A stretch of DNA of 50,562 nt from NCBI GenBank assembly GCA_024696945.1, contig JAILGF010000072.1, forward strand, positions 1-50,562. Direction: 5' to 3'. The notes beneath the pieces are model-generated. The model searched no databases. It was not told where the DNA came from and saw only the letters and a list, made by a program, of their open reading frames with translations. How positions within the stretch are numbered: position 1 is the first letter of the stretch; every line of letters begins with the position of its first letter. Both the position numbers and the translations under genes were made by a program. Of this stretch, positions 32,634 through 41,213 are shown piece after piece. This DNA comes from Lachnospiraceae bacterium (GTDB lineage: Bacteria; Bacillota; Clostridia; Lachnospirales; Lachnospiraceae).

Positions 32634-35150
32634 ATGGATATAAGAATAGCCCTTGCGGGCAATCCGAACAGCGGTAAAACCACCCTGTTTAACGCACTGA
32701 CAGGCTCCAATCAGTTTGTAGGAAACTGGCCCGGAGTTACTGTCGAGAAAAAAGAAGGAAAATTAAAGAAGCATGATGGTGTGACAATTACAGACCTTCC
32801 CGGTATTTACTCATTATCACCTTATACCTTGGAAGAAGTAGTAGCAAGAAACTATCTGATAGGCGAGCGTCCCGACGCAATACTTAACATTATCGACGGT
32901 ACAAACCTTGAGCGTAACCTGTATCTTACCACACAGCTCGTTGAGCTCGGTATTCCTGTAGTGCTTGCTATCAACATGATGGATGTGGTCAAGAAAAACG
33001 GCGACAAGATAGATACAAAGCAGCTTTCAAAACAGCTGGGCTGCAAAATTGTTGAAATCTCGGCTCTTAAGGGTGACGGTATAATGGAGGCAGCAGAAGA
33101 GGCTATAAATGCTGCAAAGAACGGCAGAACCATCCCTCAGCATACGTTCTCAGGACCTGTAGAGCATGCTATCGCTCATATCGAGGAAGCAGTTCTTCAT
33201 TCCATGCCGGAGGATCAGCAGAGATGGTACGCTATAAAGATTTTTGAAAGAGATGAAAAAGTCTTAGAACAGATCAATATCTCCGAAGCTAATTTAAAGC
33301 ATATCGAAAGCGATATTAAAGCAGCAGAGAAGGAACTTGACGATGATGCGGAATCGATCATCACAAATGAGAGATATGTATATATCGGCGAAATCTTAAA
33401 GGCTTCATATAAGAAAAAGAATAAAGGCGGCTTATCCACCTCGGATAAGATCGATAAGATCGTAACCAACAGATGGCTTGGACTTCCCATATTTGCAGCA
33501 GTTATGTTCGCAATCTACTATCTGGCTATGGTTACAGTCGGAGCAAGTGCTACGGACTGGGCAAATGACGGCCTGTTCGGTGACGGCTGGCATCTGTTCG
33601 GTATCGGCGGTGGGGCTACAGAGGAAGCAGAAGAAGAGTATGGTGATACGGATGCCATCCTTGCAGGCTTCCTTGCAAAGGCAGATGAAGACGGTTTCGA
33701 CATCGCAGCAGCTGAAGAAGCTATGGATAGCGAAGCTGAAGAGTTTGATGCTGCAGTGGCAGTTGATGAATTAAATGCTTTAATGGCTAACTATTCAGAT
33801 AAATCCGTAGAGCTCACATATGAGCTTGAAGATGAGGAAACCTTGGAGGTGACCGAAGAAACGGCAACTCTGGAGGATGTAGACGGTGCCATCGAGATGT
33901 TTGAAAAGTACGAGGGCGGAGTTGATCCTGCCAACTACGGCGTATGGGTACCCGGTGTTCCTGTGCTTGTAGAAGGTCTTCTCGATAAGATCGGCTGTGC
34001 AGATTGGTTAAAGAGCCTTATCCTTGACGGTATCATCGCCGGTGTAGGTGCGGTACTTGGTTTCGTACCTCAGATGCTCGTGCTTTTCTTCCTGCTTGCA
34101 TTTGTTGAGGCATGCGGATATATGGCACGTATTGCATTCGTACTCGACAGGGTATTCAGAAAGTTCGGTCTTTCCGGAAAATCATTTATCCCGATCCTTA
34201 TCGGTACAGGTTGCGGTATCCCCGGTATCATGGCTTCGCGTACCATTGAAAATGAGCGTGACCGAAGGATGACCATTATCACTACAACATTTATCCCCTG
34301 CGGAGCTAAGCTTCCTTTCATCGCAATGGTAGCAGGTGCTATCTTCGGCGGATCGGCATGGGTATCAACAGGTGCTTACTTTATCGGACTTGCAGCGATC
34401 ATCATTTCCGGTATAATGTTAAAGAAGACAAAGATGTTTTCAGGTGAGCCCGCTCCCTTCGTTATGGAGCTTCCCGCATATCATATGCCCACACTCGGAA
34501 ATGTTCTTAGAAGCATGTGGGAGCGTGGATGGAGCTTTATTAAGAAGGCCGGAACCGTAATCCTTATTTCACAGATTGTTATCTGGTTCTTAAGCGGCTT
34601 CGGTTGGGCAGAGGATGGCTTCAGGATGCTTGCAGAGGAAGAAATCGATGTCAGCATTCTGGCTAAGATCGGTAATGCGATCGCATGGATCTTCTCACCT
34701 CTCGGTTGGGGCAACTGGCAGGCAGTTGTTGCTTCGATCACAGGTCTTATCGCAAAGGAAAATATCGTTGGTACCATGGGTGTTCTTTACGGTGGTGCAG
34801 GAAACTTATACGATACACTCGGTGCAGCATTTACCGGTATAGCAGGTATGTCATTCCTGGTATTTAACCTTCTTTGCGCACCCTGCTTCGCAGCAATCGG
34901 AGCTATCAAGCGTGAGATGAACAGCCCTAAGTGGACCTGGTTCGCAATCGGTTATCAGTGTGGATTTGCATATCTTGTAGCACTTTGTATCATGCATATC
35001 GGCGGATTGTTCACAGGCGAGGCAAATGTTATCGGCGTAATAGTTTCTGTCGCAGCTATCGCATTTATGTGTTACATGCTGTTCAGACCTTACAAAGAGG
35101 CAAACATCAGAACCGCAAAATATAAGGGCGAAACTAAAAAGGTAGCATAA
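32634..35150 (+). CDS. feoB: Ferrous iron transport protein B with acidic insertion
   Basis: The 838-residue protein has an N-terminal G domain (GNPNSGKTT, DLPGIYSL, NMMD) and a helical GDI-like region. A polytopic membrane part contains two Gate motifs (CGIPGIMASRTIENERDRRMT and later CFAAIGAIKRE). It imports Fe(II). Between the first membrane helix (about 280-300) and the next (from about 445) lies an extra acidic segment of about 105 residues (about 328-432), rich in Glu, Asp and Ala, unlike the short loop of most FeoB. The two genes upstream are FeoA, and the next gene downstream is FeoB-associated. Confidence 0.95.
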   Translation: MDIRIALAGNPNSGKTTLFNALTGSNQFVGNWPGVTVEKKEGKLKKHDGVTITDLPGIYSLSPYTLEEVVARNYLIGERPDAILNIIDGTNLERNLYLTTQLVELGIPVVLAINMMDVVKKNGDKIDTKQLSKQLGCKIVEISALKGDGIMEAAEEAINAAKNGRTIPQHTFSGPVEHAIAHIEEAVLHSMPEDQQRWYAIKIFERDEKVLEQINISEANLKHIESDIKAAEKELDDDAESIITNERYVYIGEILKASYKKKNKGGLSTSDKIDKIVTNRWLGLPIFAAVMFAIYYLAMVTVGASATDWANDGLFGDGWHLFGIGGGATEEAEEEYGDTDAILAGFLAKADEDGFDIAAAEEAMDSEAEEFDAAVAVDELNALMANYSDKSVELTYELEDEETLEVTEETATLEDVDGAIEMFEKYEGGVDPANYGVWVPGVPVLVEGLLDKIGCADWLKSLILDGIIAGVGAVLGFVPQMLVLFFLLAFVEACGYMARIAFVLDRVFRKFGLSGKSFIPILIGTGCGIPGIMASRTIENERDRRMTIITTTFIPCGAKLPFIAMVAGAIFGGSAWVSTGAYFIGLAAIIISGIMLKKTKMFSGEPAPFVMELPAYHMPTLGNVLRSMWERGWSFIKKAGTVILISQIVIWFLSGFGWAEDGFRMLAEEEIDVSILAKIGNAIAWIFSPLGWGNWQAVVASITGLIAKENIVGTMGVLYGGAGNLYDTLGAAFTGIAGMSFLVFNLLCAPCFAAIGAIKREMNSPKWTWFAIGYQCGFAYLVALCIMHIGGLFTGEANVIGVIVSVAAIAFMCYMLFRPYKEANIRTAKYKGETKKVA

Positions 35151-35157
35151 GAATTAG

Positions 35158-35191
35158 CCTTCCCCTTGAGGGGAAGGTGGCACGAAGTGCC
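35158..35191. repeat. Two adjacent short hairpin repeats after feoB
   Basis: CCTTCCCCT-TG-AGGGGAAGG (35158-35177) is followed by GGCACGAAGTGCC (35179-35191). This is a perfect 9-bp stem and a short second stem, in the 211-bp gap after feoB. It may also help terminate feo transcripts, though no T-run follows. Confidence 0.6.
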
Positions 35192-35200
35192 GGATTAGGT

Positions 35201-35255
35201 GTCATTCTGAGCGCAGCGAAGAATCTTTAAAATCCTTCCATGCGTTCAGGATGAC
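35201..35255 (+). repeat. Dispersed repeat, copy 3, with inverted ends
   Basis: GTCATTCTGA at 35201-35210 and TCAGGATGAC at 35246-35255 form imperfect inverted ends around GCGCAGCGAAGAATCTTT. Confidence 0.7.
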
Positions 35256-35361
35256 ATTGATTTATGTTGAAATAAAAATAGACAAATGTTAATATTATAA
35301 AAGACCATTTGTAATCGCAGGTTAATCAGAAAAACAATCATGGAGAGGAGAACCGATCGAT

Positions 35362-35823
35362 ATGAATCCCGGTACATTAGCGGTTTCGGCCGTACTGGTT
35401 ATAATAGTAGGGCTGATAATCTATAAAATGATCAAGGATAAAAAATCCGGAAAATCCTCCTGCTCATGTGGAGGAAGCTGTTCCGGTTGCGGTATGGCCG
35501 GAAGCTGTCACAGTACTGCCAGATCAGGTGGGAGTTCTGACCTGGCAACGTCTGACACGAGTGCCGCTCCCATACAGATAGAAGACCGCAACGTAATAAA
35601 GAAAATAACCATCGAGATAGACGGTATGATGTGCGGTATGTGTGAAAGCCATATAAATGATGCCATAAGGTCGAACCTGAGTGTAAAAAAGCTTAAAACT
35701 TCACACGCTACAGGTCTTTCCGAGTTCCTGACCAATGATGTGGTATCCGATGAAAGATTGAAGGATATCATAACTAAAACAGGATACAGGGTGCTTGGTA
35801 TAAAACGCGAATATATCAGTTAA
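35362..35823 (+). CDS. FeoB-associated Cys-rich membrane protein fused to an HMA domain
   Basis: The 153-residue protein has one N-terminal membrane helix (about 5-22, VSAVLVIIVGLIIYKMI), a Lys-rich turn and a Cys-rich stretch (SCSCGGSCSGCGMAGSCH). This matches FeoB-associated Cys-rich proteins that accompany feoB in Firmicutes. After a linker, residues about 82-153 look like a heavy-metal-associated domain, with MCGMCESHI as the metal motif (CxxC). The fusion is not the common stand-alone form. The nearby feo operon supports an iron role, but the CxxC suggests soft-metal binding. Confidence 0.8.
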   Translation: MNPGTLAVSAVLVIIVGLIIYKMIKDKKSGKSSCSCGGSCSGCGMAGSCHSTARSGGSSDLATSDTSAAPIQIEDRNVIKKITIEIDGMMCGMCESHINDAIRSNLSVKKLKTSHATGLSEFLTNDVVSDERLKDIITKTGYRVLGIKREYIS

Positions 35824-35840
35824 AGACAGAAGAACAATAT

Positions 35841-35898
35841 AAAAGGGGCTGTGAAAAAATGGGATTAAAAATTGTCCCATTCTTCACAGCTCCTTTAT
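35841..35898. terminator. Bidirectional terminator, HMA fusion gene / znuA group
   Basis: AAAGGGGCTGTGAA pairs with TTCACAGCTCCTTT around an inner AATGGGA/TCCCATT stem. It lies between convergent genes. Confidence 0.85.
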
Positions 35899-35930
35899 GA
35901 CTTTAGAACTGTTTGGTGTATAAATTTATT

Positions 35931-36581
35931 TTATTCTAATACCGCATTTCGCAATGTGCAATAAGTATAGGGGCCTTCTTCATACGTATCAAAAATACCA
36001 ACTACGCATAAATAAGCGCCATCTTCCGGATAATCTTCAGGATAGGTATACTCGTCTGTCAATTCAAACTCTATGCCCTGAGCACAACACGCGGTTGCAT
36101 CCTGTATGATACATGCATAATAGTTTTTATTCTGACTCTCATCATGGTAAATACCTAAGTTTCCGGCCATTTTAATCTTTTTTCCAATATAATCTTCGGG
36201 CGATACCATCATATGGTAAACTTCCGAATAAACCATGGTACTCGAAAGAGATGTCAGGTCTATGTCAATTTCTTTATCATTAGTATTTATCATATCTGAC
36301 GTATCATTCTGCTCATTGATCACTGTTTCCGGCTCGTTTGTTATTACTGCCTGTGCTTCCATAGTAATCTTGGGCAGACCTGCATCAGATTCTGAAGGAA
36401 CCTGAACCTCATCGGATAGTTTTATCGTCTGGTCTTTCTTTTCACTTTCAACTGCCTCTTCTATTATTTTTTCCACTTGAGAAGACTGATTTCCTGTACG
36501 TGAAACAATACCGTCGGAATTGCATCCCGTTACTAAACTTAAAAACACGATACAAAGTGCCAAATAAACTATTCGTTTCAT
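35931..36581 (-). CDS. Zinc-regulon lipoprotein of unknown function
   Basis: A 216-residue lipoprotein with lipobox LVTGC after an 18-residue hydrophobic stretch. An acidic, low-complexity linker (about 25-110) leads to a conserved C-terminal domain: MVYSEVYHMMVSPEDYIGKKIKMAGNL, ACIIQDATACCAQGIEFEL, CVVGIFDTYEEG. The CC pair and the OB-like strand pattern recall the C-terminal half of YcgQ/TIGR03943-type proteins found beside zinc transporters, which is inference. Start at ATG 36581 (MKRIVY), with AAAGGG upstream. It lies 50 bases downstream of znuA and is probably in its operon. Confidence 0.75.
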   Translation of the reverse strand: MKRIVYLALCIVFLSLVTGCNSDGIVSRTGNQSSQVEKIIEEAVESEKKDQTIKLSDEVQVPSESDAGLPKITMEAQAVITNEPETVINEQNDTSDMINTNDKEIDIDLTSLSSTMVYSEVYHMMVSPEDYIGKKIKMAGNLGIYHDESQNKNYYACIIQDATACCAQGIEFELTDEYTYPEDYPEDGAYLCVVGIFDTYEEGPYTYCTLRNAVLE

Positions 36582-36631
36582 TTTTTCGCTATACCCTTTA
36601 TTCAATATCTATAAACGATTTTTTCTAAAAC

Positions 36632-37729
36632 TTACTTCAGTGCTTCCTTCAAAGTATTCAGATTTTCAGTCATTACAGAAAGATAGCTTTTTCCGTTCTT
36701 TATATCTGATGAAGTGATCCCCTGCATAGAGTTTAATACAAGGATTTTCTGATCCTTGGTATTGGTATTGCTCTTAATTGTTTCCGCAATTTTCCCATCG
36801 CTGCTTTCTATAGTCAGGATAGTTTTAAGTCCCAGCTCGTTTACTTTTCCTGCAAGGAAAATAATTGTTTCAAAGCTTGCTTCAGTTTCTGCAGAACATC
36901 CGGTAAAAGCAGCAAAATATTTAAGTCCATAATCATCAGTCAGGTATCTGAATGGAAATCTGTCACCAAACAAAAGTGTTTTAACATTTGCTTCAGCCAC
37001 TGCTAATTTATATTGCGCATCAAGATCTAAAAGTTTTTCTTTATATGTGTTTACATTAGCCTGATAAATATCCGAACCTGACGGATCAATTTTCTTAATT
37101 CTTTCTGTAATCTCGTCACAAATTGTTATAGTGTTATTAAGCGAAAGCCAAACATGCTCATCCACTTCTTCTTCATGCTCATGGTCGTGGTCATCATGCT
37201 CATGATCTTCATCTTCATCGTGATCATGGTCTTCATCTTCATCGTGATCATGGTCTTCATCATGGTCATCTTTTCCATGTTCATGTTCATGCTCCATGCC
37301 TTCCACTATTTCCTCATTCTTGACTTTGTCTCCAAGAACCTCCAAAAGATTTATAACCTCCATGTTTTTATTGGTTGCCTGATTTAAAGCATCCTTAACC
37401 CAACTGTCGGATTCTCCGCCAACGTAAACGAACAGATCACATGTGGATATTTTTAATATGTCATCGATGGATGGCTGATAACTGTGAAGATCCACACCAT
37501 TGTCCAAAAGCATGGTCAGATCAGCTTCATCTGCTTTTTGTCCCATTATTGTTCTCACCCAATCATATTCAGGGAATATGGTTGTTACAATCTTAATCCT
37601 ATCATTTTTATCTTTAGAGTTACCATTTATTGTTCCTGATTTTTCATTTGTATTCTGTGCATTTGAACATGCAGAAAGAGAGCCGATCATCAGCATGACG
37701 GCCACTATTATCATTATAGATTTTTTCAT
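36632..37729 (-). CDS. znuA: Zinc ABC transporter substrate-binding lipoprotein
   Basis: This 365-residue cluster A-I binding protein has lipobox LSAC and the family start (VTTIFPEYDWVRTIMG). Its zinc-binding residues include DLHSYQPSIDD and DEHVWLS. A long His/Asp/Glu-rich loop (about 145-195, repeats of DHDEDEDH type) gathers or buffers zinc. ATG 37729 has GGGAGG nine bases upstream. The metal identity is inferred from the His-rich loop and the neighbouring Fur-family regulator. The His-rich DNA contains a short tandem repeat (37205-37265). Confidence 0.92.
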   Translation of the reverse strand: MKKSIMIIVAVMLMIGSLSACSNAQNTNEKSGTINGNSKDKNDRIKIVTTIFPEYDWVRTIMGQKADEADLTMLLDNGVDLHSYQPSIDDILKISTCDLFVYVGGESDSWVKDALNQATNKNMEVINLLEVLGDKVKNEEIVEGMEHEHEHGKDDHDEDHDHDEDEDHDHDEDEDHEHDDHDHEHEEEVDEHVWLSLNNTITICDEITERIKKIDPSGSDIYQANVNTYKEKLLDLDAQYKLAVAEANVKTLLFGDRFPFRYLTDDYGLKYFAAFTGCSAETEASFETIIFLAGKVNELGLKTILTIESSDGKIAETIKSNTNTKDQKILVLNSMQGITSSDIKNGKSYLSVMTENLNTLKEALK

Positions 37730-37783
37730 TATAATAAGCCTCCCAAAATTATTTAAATTCATATAGTTGAGAAAGGGGATTTT

Positions 37784-38089
37784 TCAATCGTTGATACGCA
37801 CCTTCAAGCTGATAAGAGTATTATTAATGTAAGATAATCTGTGACTGTTTACCAAAAGAATGATGGACAGACCTGAGACAAGGAAAGCACCAAAGGTAAT
37901 CAGAATGCCCCCGGTATGCATAATTATAGTTTCGCACACCTCTATCATATGACAGATATGACAGTCTTCTCCTTCACATTCATGACCGCTTTCCATAATT
38001 ATATATGCAGAAGAAAACAGAGTGATGACAATAAAAAATACAGCTAAAGCTTCAGCTAAACATTTTACCGGTTTCCTTATATCACTCAC
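37784..38089 (-). CDS. Small two-helix membrane protein with Cys/His-rich loop
   Basis: A 101-residue protein with two membrane helices (about 12-31 and 60-81) flanking a short outside loop, HECEGEDCHICHMIEVCE, that could bind metal. It is first in the minus-strand group with znuA and the zinc lipoprotein, behind the divergent promoter next to the Fur box. I know of similar unnamed proteins with a G-E-D-C-x-I-C loop near zinc transporter genes; the function is unknown. Confidence 0.78.
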   Translation of the reverse strand: MSDIRKPVKCLAEALAVFFIVITLFSSAYIIMESGHECEGEDCHICHMIEVCETIIMHTGGILITFGAFLVSGLSIILLVNSHRLSYINNTLISLKVRIND

Positions 38090-38138
38090 TCAGCTCATCT
38101 CCTCTCATATAACGTTCTATGGTTTAATATAGTTATGG

Positions 38139-38238
38139 ATTCTATCACAACAAAAATACTTTGTCAACAAATTTGATAATTATTTTCAAATTACTTGACA
38201 AAACAAAAAAACATATTATAATTGATAACGATTCTTAA
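38139..38238. promoter_or_regulatory. Divergent promoters with Fur/Zur-type boxes
   Basis: Minus promoter: TTGACA (38162-38167), 17 bp, TAGAAT (38139-38144). Plus promoter: TTGACA (38195-38200), 16 bp, TATAAT (38217-38222). Between them TGATAAT-T-ATTTTCA (centre about 38181) is a near-perfect 7-1-7 Fur-family box. A weaker one, TGATAAC-G-ATTCTTA (from 38224), overlaps the plus start site. Confidence 0.75.
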
Positions 38239-38267
38239 ATTGTGGTTAGTTTTATTGGAGGCACATT

Positions 38268-38690
38268 TTGGAAAAAAGATCAGTTTATAAGACAAAACAG
38301 CGTGAAAAAATAATGAATTACCTGCAGACAGTACAGGGACAGCATATTACAGTATCTGATGTTTACGATTATTTTAAAGCTCAGGGTGAAAGCATAGGGC
38401 AGGCAACTATATACCGTCAGCTTGAAAAGCTAGTAGACGAAGGGACCATCAATAAATACATAGTGGATATGAACAGTCCCGCCTGCTTTGAGTATACCGG
38501 TGGAGAACATTGCAGTGAAGACGCCTGCTTCCACTGTAAATGTGAAAAGTGCGGCAAGCTTATACATATGCACTGTGATGAAATAAATGAATTAGAATCA
38601 CATCTATATGAACACCACCAATTCCGTATGGATCCAAAAAGGACAGTCTTCTACGGAATATGTGATGAATGTCAGGAAGCTGGTAAATAA
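38268..38690 (+). CDS. Fur-family regulator, probable Zur
   Basis: The 140-residue Fur-family protein has the DNA-binding domain (KTKQREKIMNYLQT, TIYRQLEKLVDEGTINKY). Its metal-binding half has structural zinc cysteines (CKCEKCGK and CDECQ) and sensing residues (HMHCDEINE). I start it at TTG 38268: GGAGG (38257-38261) is six bases before it and no ATG is near. Linkage to znuC-znuB and the divergent znuA group points to zinc sensing (Zur) rather than iron or peroxide. Autoregulation is likely from the boxes upstream. Confidence 0.88.
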   Translation: MEKRSVYKTKQREKIMNYLQTVQGQHITVSDVYDYFKAQGESIGQATIYRQLEKLVDEGTINKYIVDMNSPACFEYTGGEHCSEDACFHCKCEKCGKLIHMHCDEINELESHLYEHHQFRMDPKRTVFYGICDECQEAGK

Positions 38691-38751
38691 GGACTTGTAT
38701 CTATGAGCAGTTTATTAATGATATTATAGATATAAAAAAAGGATAAAACAA

Positions 38752-39471
38752 ATGTCATATATTATTGCGAAAAATCTGGAAGTAGGTTATGAAAAGAAAA
38801 CCATTACCGATCCCATTAACTTTAAAGTTGATAAACAGGATTACCTGTGCATAGTAGGTGAAAACGGTGCAGGAAAAAGTACACTTATGAAAACGCTGCT
38901 TGGTCTGATAAAGCCGATAAGCGGTGAAATACTGTTTGGAGACGGACTTCGGACTAACGAAATAGGCTATCTTCCCCAGCAAACGGTCGTACAAAGGGAT
39001 TTCCCTGCTTCAGTCAGGGAAATAGTACTTTCGGGCTGCCAGGCGCGTGCAGGCTTCCGTCCGTTTTATAACAAGGAAGAAAAGAAGCTGGCTGAAGAAA
39101 ATATGGAGAGAATGGGAATAACCGGGCTTGCCGACAGCTGCTACCGTGAACTTTCCGGAGGGCAGCAGCAGCGGGTGCTTTTAGCGAGGGCATTATGTGC
39201 CACAAGAAAAGTACTCCTGCTTGATGAGCCTGTATCGGGACTTGATCCTAAGGTGACTGCCGACATGTATGAGCTGATAAACGAACTTAACCGGGAAGGT
39301 ATCACTATCATTATGATCTCTCATGATATAGCTGCAGCCGTAAGATACGCTACCCATATTCTTCATATAGGCGCTAACCTGTTCTATGGCAGCAGGGAAG
39401 AATACATGGAAAGTGATGAGGGCAGATTCTTTTTAATGAGTCAGGAAGGCGGAAGACACAATGTTAGATAA
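38752..39471 (+). CDS. znuC: Zinc ABC transporter ATPase
   Basis: A 239-residue ABC ATPase with Walker A GENGAGKST, Q-loop LPQQ, signature LSGGQQQRVLLARAL, Walker B LLLDEP and switch His (ISHDI). It powers the metal-import system with ZnuA and ZnuB. The next gene overlaps it by 11 bases, so they are coupled. It follows the Fur-family gene by 61 bases with AAAGGA before the ATG. Confidence 0.93.
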   Translation: MSYIIAKNLEVGYEKKTITDPINFKVDKQDYLCIVGENGAGKSTLMKTLLGLIKPISGEILFGDGLRTNEIGYLPQQTVVQRDFPASVREIVLSGCQARAGFRPFYNKEEKKLAEENMERMGITGLADSCYRELSGGQQQRVLLARALCATRKVLLLDEPVSGLDPKVTADMYELINELNREGITIIMISHDIAAAVRYATHILHIGANLFYGSREEYMESDEGRFFLMSQEGGRHNVR

Positions 39472-40303
39472 GCTATTTACATATCTGCAATACCCTATGG
39501 TCATAAACGCTCTGATAGTGGGAGTGTTGATATCACTGTGCTCTTCATTGTTCGGAGTGACACTGGTACTCAAAAGATACTCGTTCATAGGTGACGGATT
39601 GTCCCACGTAGCTTTCGGAGCCATGGCGATAGCCACGGTCATGAAGCTTACAAATAACATGCTCCTGATACTTCCGGTGACTGTCATATGTGCGGTATTT
39701 CTTTTAAAGACCGGTCAGAATGCCAAGATAAAAGGCGATGCTGCCATTGCCATGATCTCGGTCGGAGCACTCGCCCTGGGATATCTTATTATGAATGTAT
39801 TTTCCACATCTGCGAATATCTCGGGAGATGTGTGTAGTACTCTGTTCGGATCCACCTCCATACTTACACTTAACAGCATGGAGGTAGTGTTATGCATCAT
39901 ACTGTCGATTGTGGTTATCACTATATTTATACTGTTTTACAACAAGATTTTTGCTGTTACTTTTGATGAGAGTTTTTCAAAGGCCTCCGGAGTACGGACC
40001 AATGCATACAATTTCCTGATCGCAGTGGTCATAGCGGTGATCATAGTATTGGCCATGAATCTGGTGGGCTCCCTACTTATTTCGGCGCTTATCATATTCC
40101 CGGCACTTTCAGCCATGAGGATATTCCAGAGCTTTAAGAAGGTAACTGTATTTTCGGCTGTATTTTCGGTTGTATGTGCGGTTTTGGGACTTATTATATC
40201 CATAATGACCGGAACACCGGTCGGGTCTACCATAGTAGCGACCGATGCAGCTGCATTCCTTCTGTGCTGCATAGCAGGTGGGATAAAACTGAAACATTCA
40301 TAA
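39461..40303 (+). CDS. znuB: Zinc ABC transporter permease
   Basis: A 280-residue polytopic ABC-3 family permease with about eight membrane helices, the typical LVLKRYSFIGDGLSHVAFGAMA motif and ALIIFPALSAMRI near the coupling loops. It belongs with ZnuC, ahead of a strong terminator. Manganese or iron transport is possible for this family, but zinc fits the context. Confidence 0.92.
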   Translation: MLDKLFTYLQYPMVINALIVGVLISLCSSLFGVTLVLKRYSFIGDGLSHVAFGAMAIATVMKLTNNMLLILPVTVICAVFLLKTGQNAKIKGDAAIAMISVGALALGYLIMNVFSTSANISGDVCSTLFGSTSILTLNSMEVVLCIILSIVVITIFILFYNKIFAVTFDESFSKASGVRTNAYNFLIAVVIAVIIVLAMNLVGSLLISALIIFPALSAMRIFQSFKKVTVFSAVFSVVCAVLGLIISIMTGTPVGSTIVATDAAAFLLCCIAGGIKLKHS

Positions 40304-40316
40304 TTGATCAGAAACG

Positions 40317-40346
40317 GAACAGCTTTTACCGGCTGTTCTTTTTTTT
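40317..40346 (+). terminator. Terminator after znuB
   Basis: GAACAGC and GCTGTTC arms (40317-40323 and 40332-40338) run directly into a T8 tract. Confidence 0.92.
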
Positions 40347-40406
40347 GTGCATATTATACTATTTCGCCAGTGTAGATTTCAACAAAAGTGGTGCAAAACC
40401 AACAAA

Positions 40407-40493
40407 TATGAAATATATTTCATATAATTGTTGACAAATGGAAAGTTTGGTTTTATAATTCCAACCGTAAGAGATATGAAATATATTTCACAT
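40407..40493 (+). promoter_or_regulatory. Consensus promoter flanked by two TetR-type palindromes
   Basis: A perfect 20-bp palindrome ATATGAAATATATTTCATAT (40407-40426) lies just before TTGACA (40431-40436), 17 bp and TATAAT (40454-40459). A second copy with one mismatch (40474-40493) lies just after the start site. It is the likely operator of the TetR gene at the end of this operon. Confidence 0.8.
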
Positions 40494-40508
40494 ATAACGG
40501 AGGCTTTT

Positions 40509-41213
40509 ATGAAAGAACTTATCAATTTCAGAAACGTAAAAAAAACATACACAGTAGGAGAGAAATCTTTTGATGCATTGAACGGCGCCAGCTTCAGCAT
40601 AAACAAAGGCGAGTTTGTGGTTATATTGGGACCAAGCGGTGCCGGAAAATCGACAATACTTAATCTTTTGGGCGGAATGGATAAAGCAACTTCCGGGGAG
40701 ATCATTATTGACGGTAAGGATATTTCGAAGCTTACCAGCAAAGAACTTACGAAATACAGAGCTGAAAACATAGGTTTTATTTTCCAGTTTTATAATATAC
40801 TGCCTACACTGACCGTATTAGAGAATGTTGAACTGATCAATGATATAGTAAAAAAACCAAAGCCCGCGATGGAAGTATTAAAGGGTGTCGGCCTTGAGGC
40901 TCATGCAGGGAAGTTCCCGAATCAGCTTTCGGGCGGTGAACAGCAGAGAGTTTCAATAGCCAGAGCAATAGCAAAAAATCCGTTGCTTTTACTTTGTGAT
41001 GAACCGACGGGCGCTCTTGATTCTCAGACGGGTGTAGAGGTGCTTAAACTTTTGAAAGCACAGTGCGGAGAAGATGCGAATACCGTAGTTATAGTTACTC
41101 ACAACAGCTTGATCGCTGAAATAGCTGACAGGGTTATCCGAGTAAAGAACGGTAAGATCCGCAGTAATGAGTTAAACTCTTCACCTAAAAAGATCGAGGA
41201 GGTGGAGTGGTAA
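40509..41213 (+). CDS. MacB-type ABC transporter ATPase
   Basis: A 234-residue ATPase with Walker [10 protein letters not shown], signature [15 protein letters not shown], Walker [13 protein letters not shown] and H-loop VTHN. It matches the MacB/LolD/BceA family that works with FtsX-type permeases. ATG 40509 has CGGAGG. The stop overlaps the permease ATG (TAATG). The substrate may be a peptide, lipid or antimicrobial. Confidence 0.93.
   Translation: MKELINFRNVKKTYTVGEKSFDALNGASFSINKGEFVVILGPSGAGKSTILNLLGGMDKATSGEIIIDGKDISKLTSKELTKYRAENIGFIFQFYNILPTLTVLENVELINDIVKKPKPAMEVLKGVGLEAHAGKFPNQLSGGEQQRVSIARAIAKNPLLLLCDEPTGALDSQTGVEVLKLLKAQCGEDANTVVIVTHNSLIAEIADRVIRVKNGKIRSNELNSSPKKIEEVEW

Noticed and set aside
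35158..35177. CCTTCCCCTTGAGGGGAAGG as a feoB terminator
   Set aside because: A strong stem but no T-run; it looks more like a repeat element, with termination left open.
37190..37280. Short tandem repeats that could suggest a CRISPR or VNTR
   Set aside because: They encode the His/Asp/Glu-rich loop of ZnuA in frame; no spacers and no cas genes.
37154..37387. Plus-strand ORF rich in Met, Val, Ile and Phe opposite znuA
   Set aside because: It is the antisense of His/Asp codons; the hydrophobic look is an artefact of complementing GAT and CAT.
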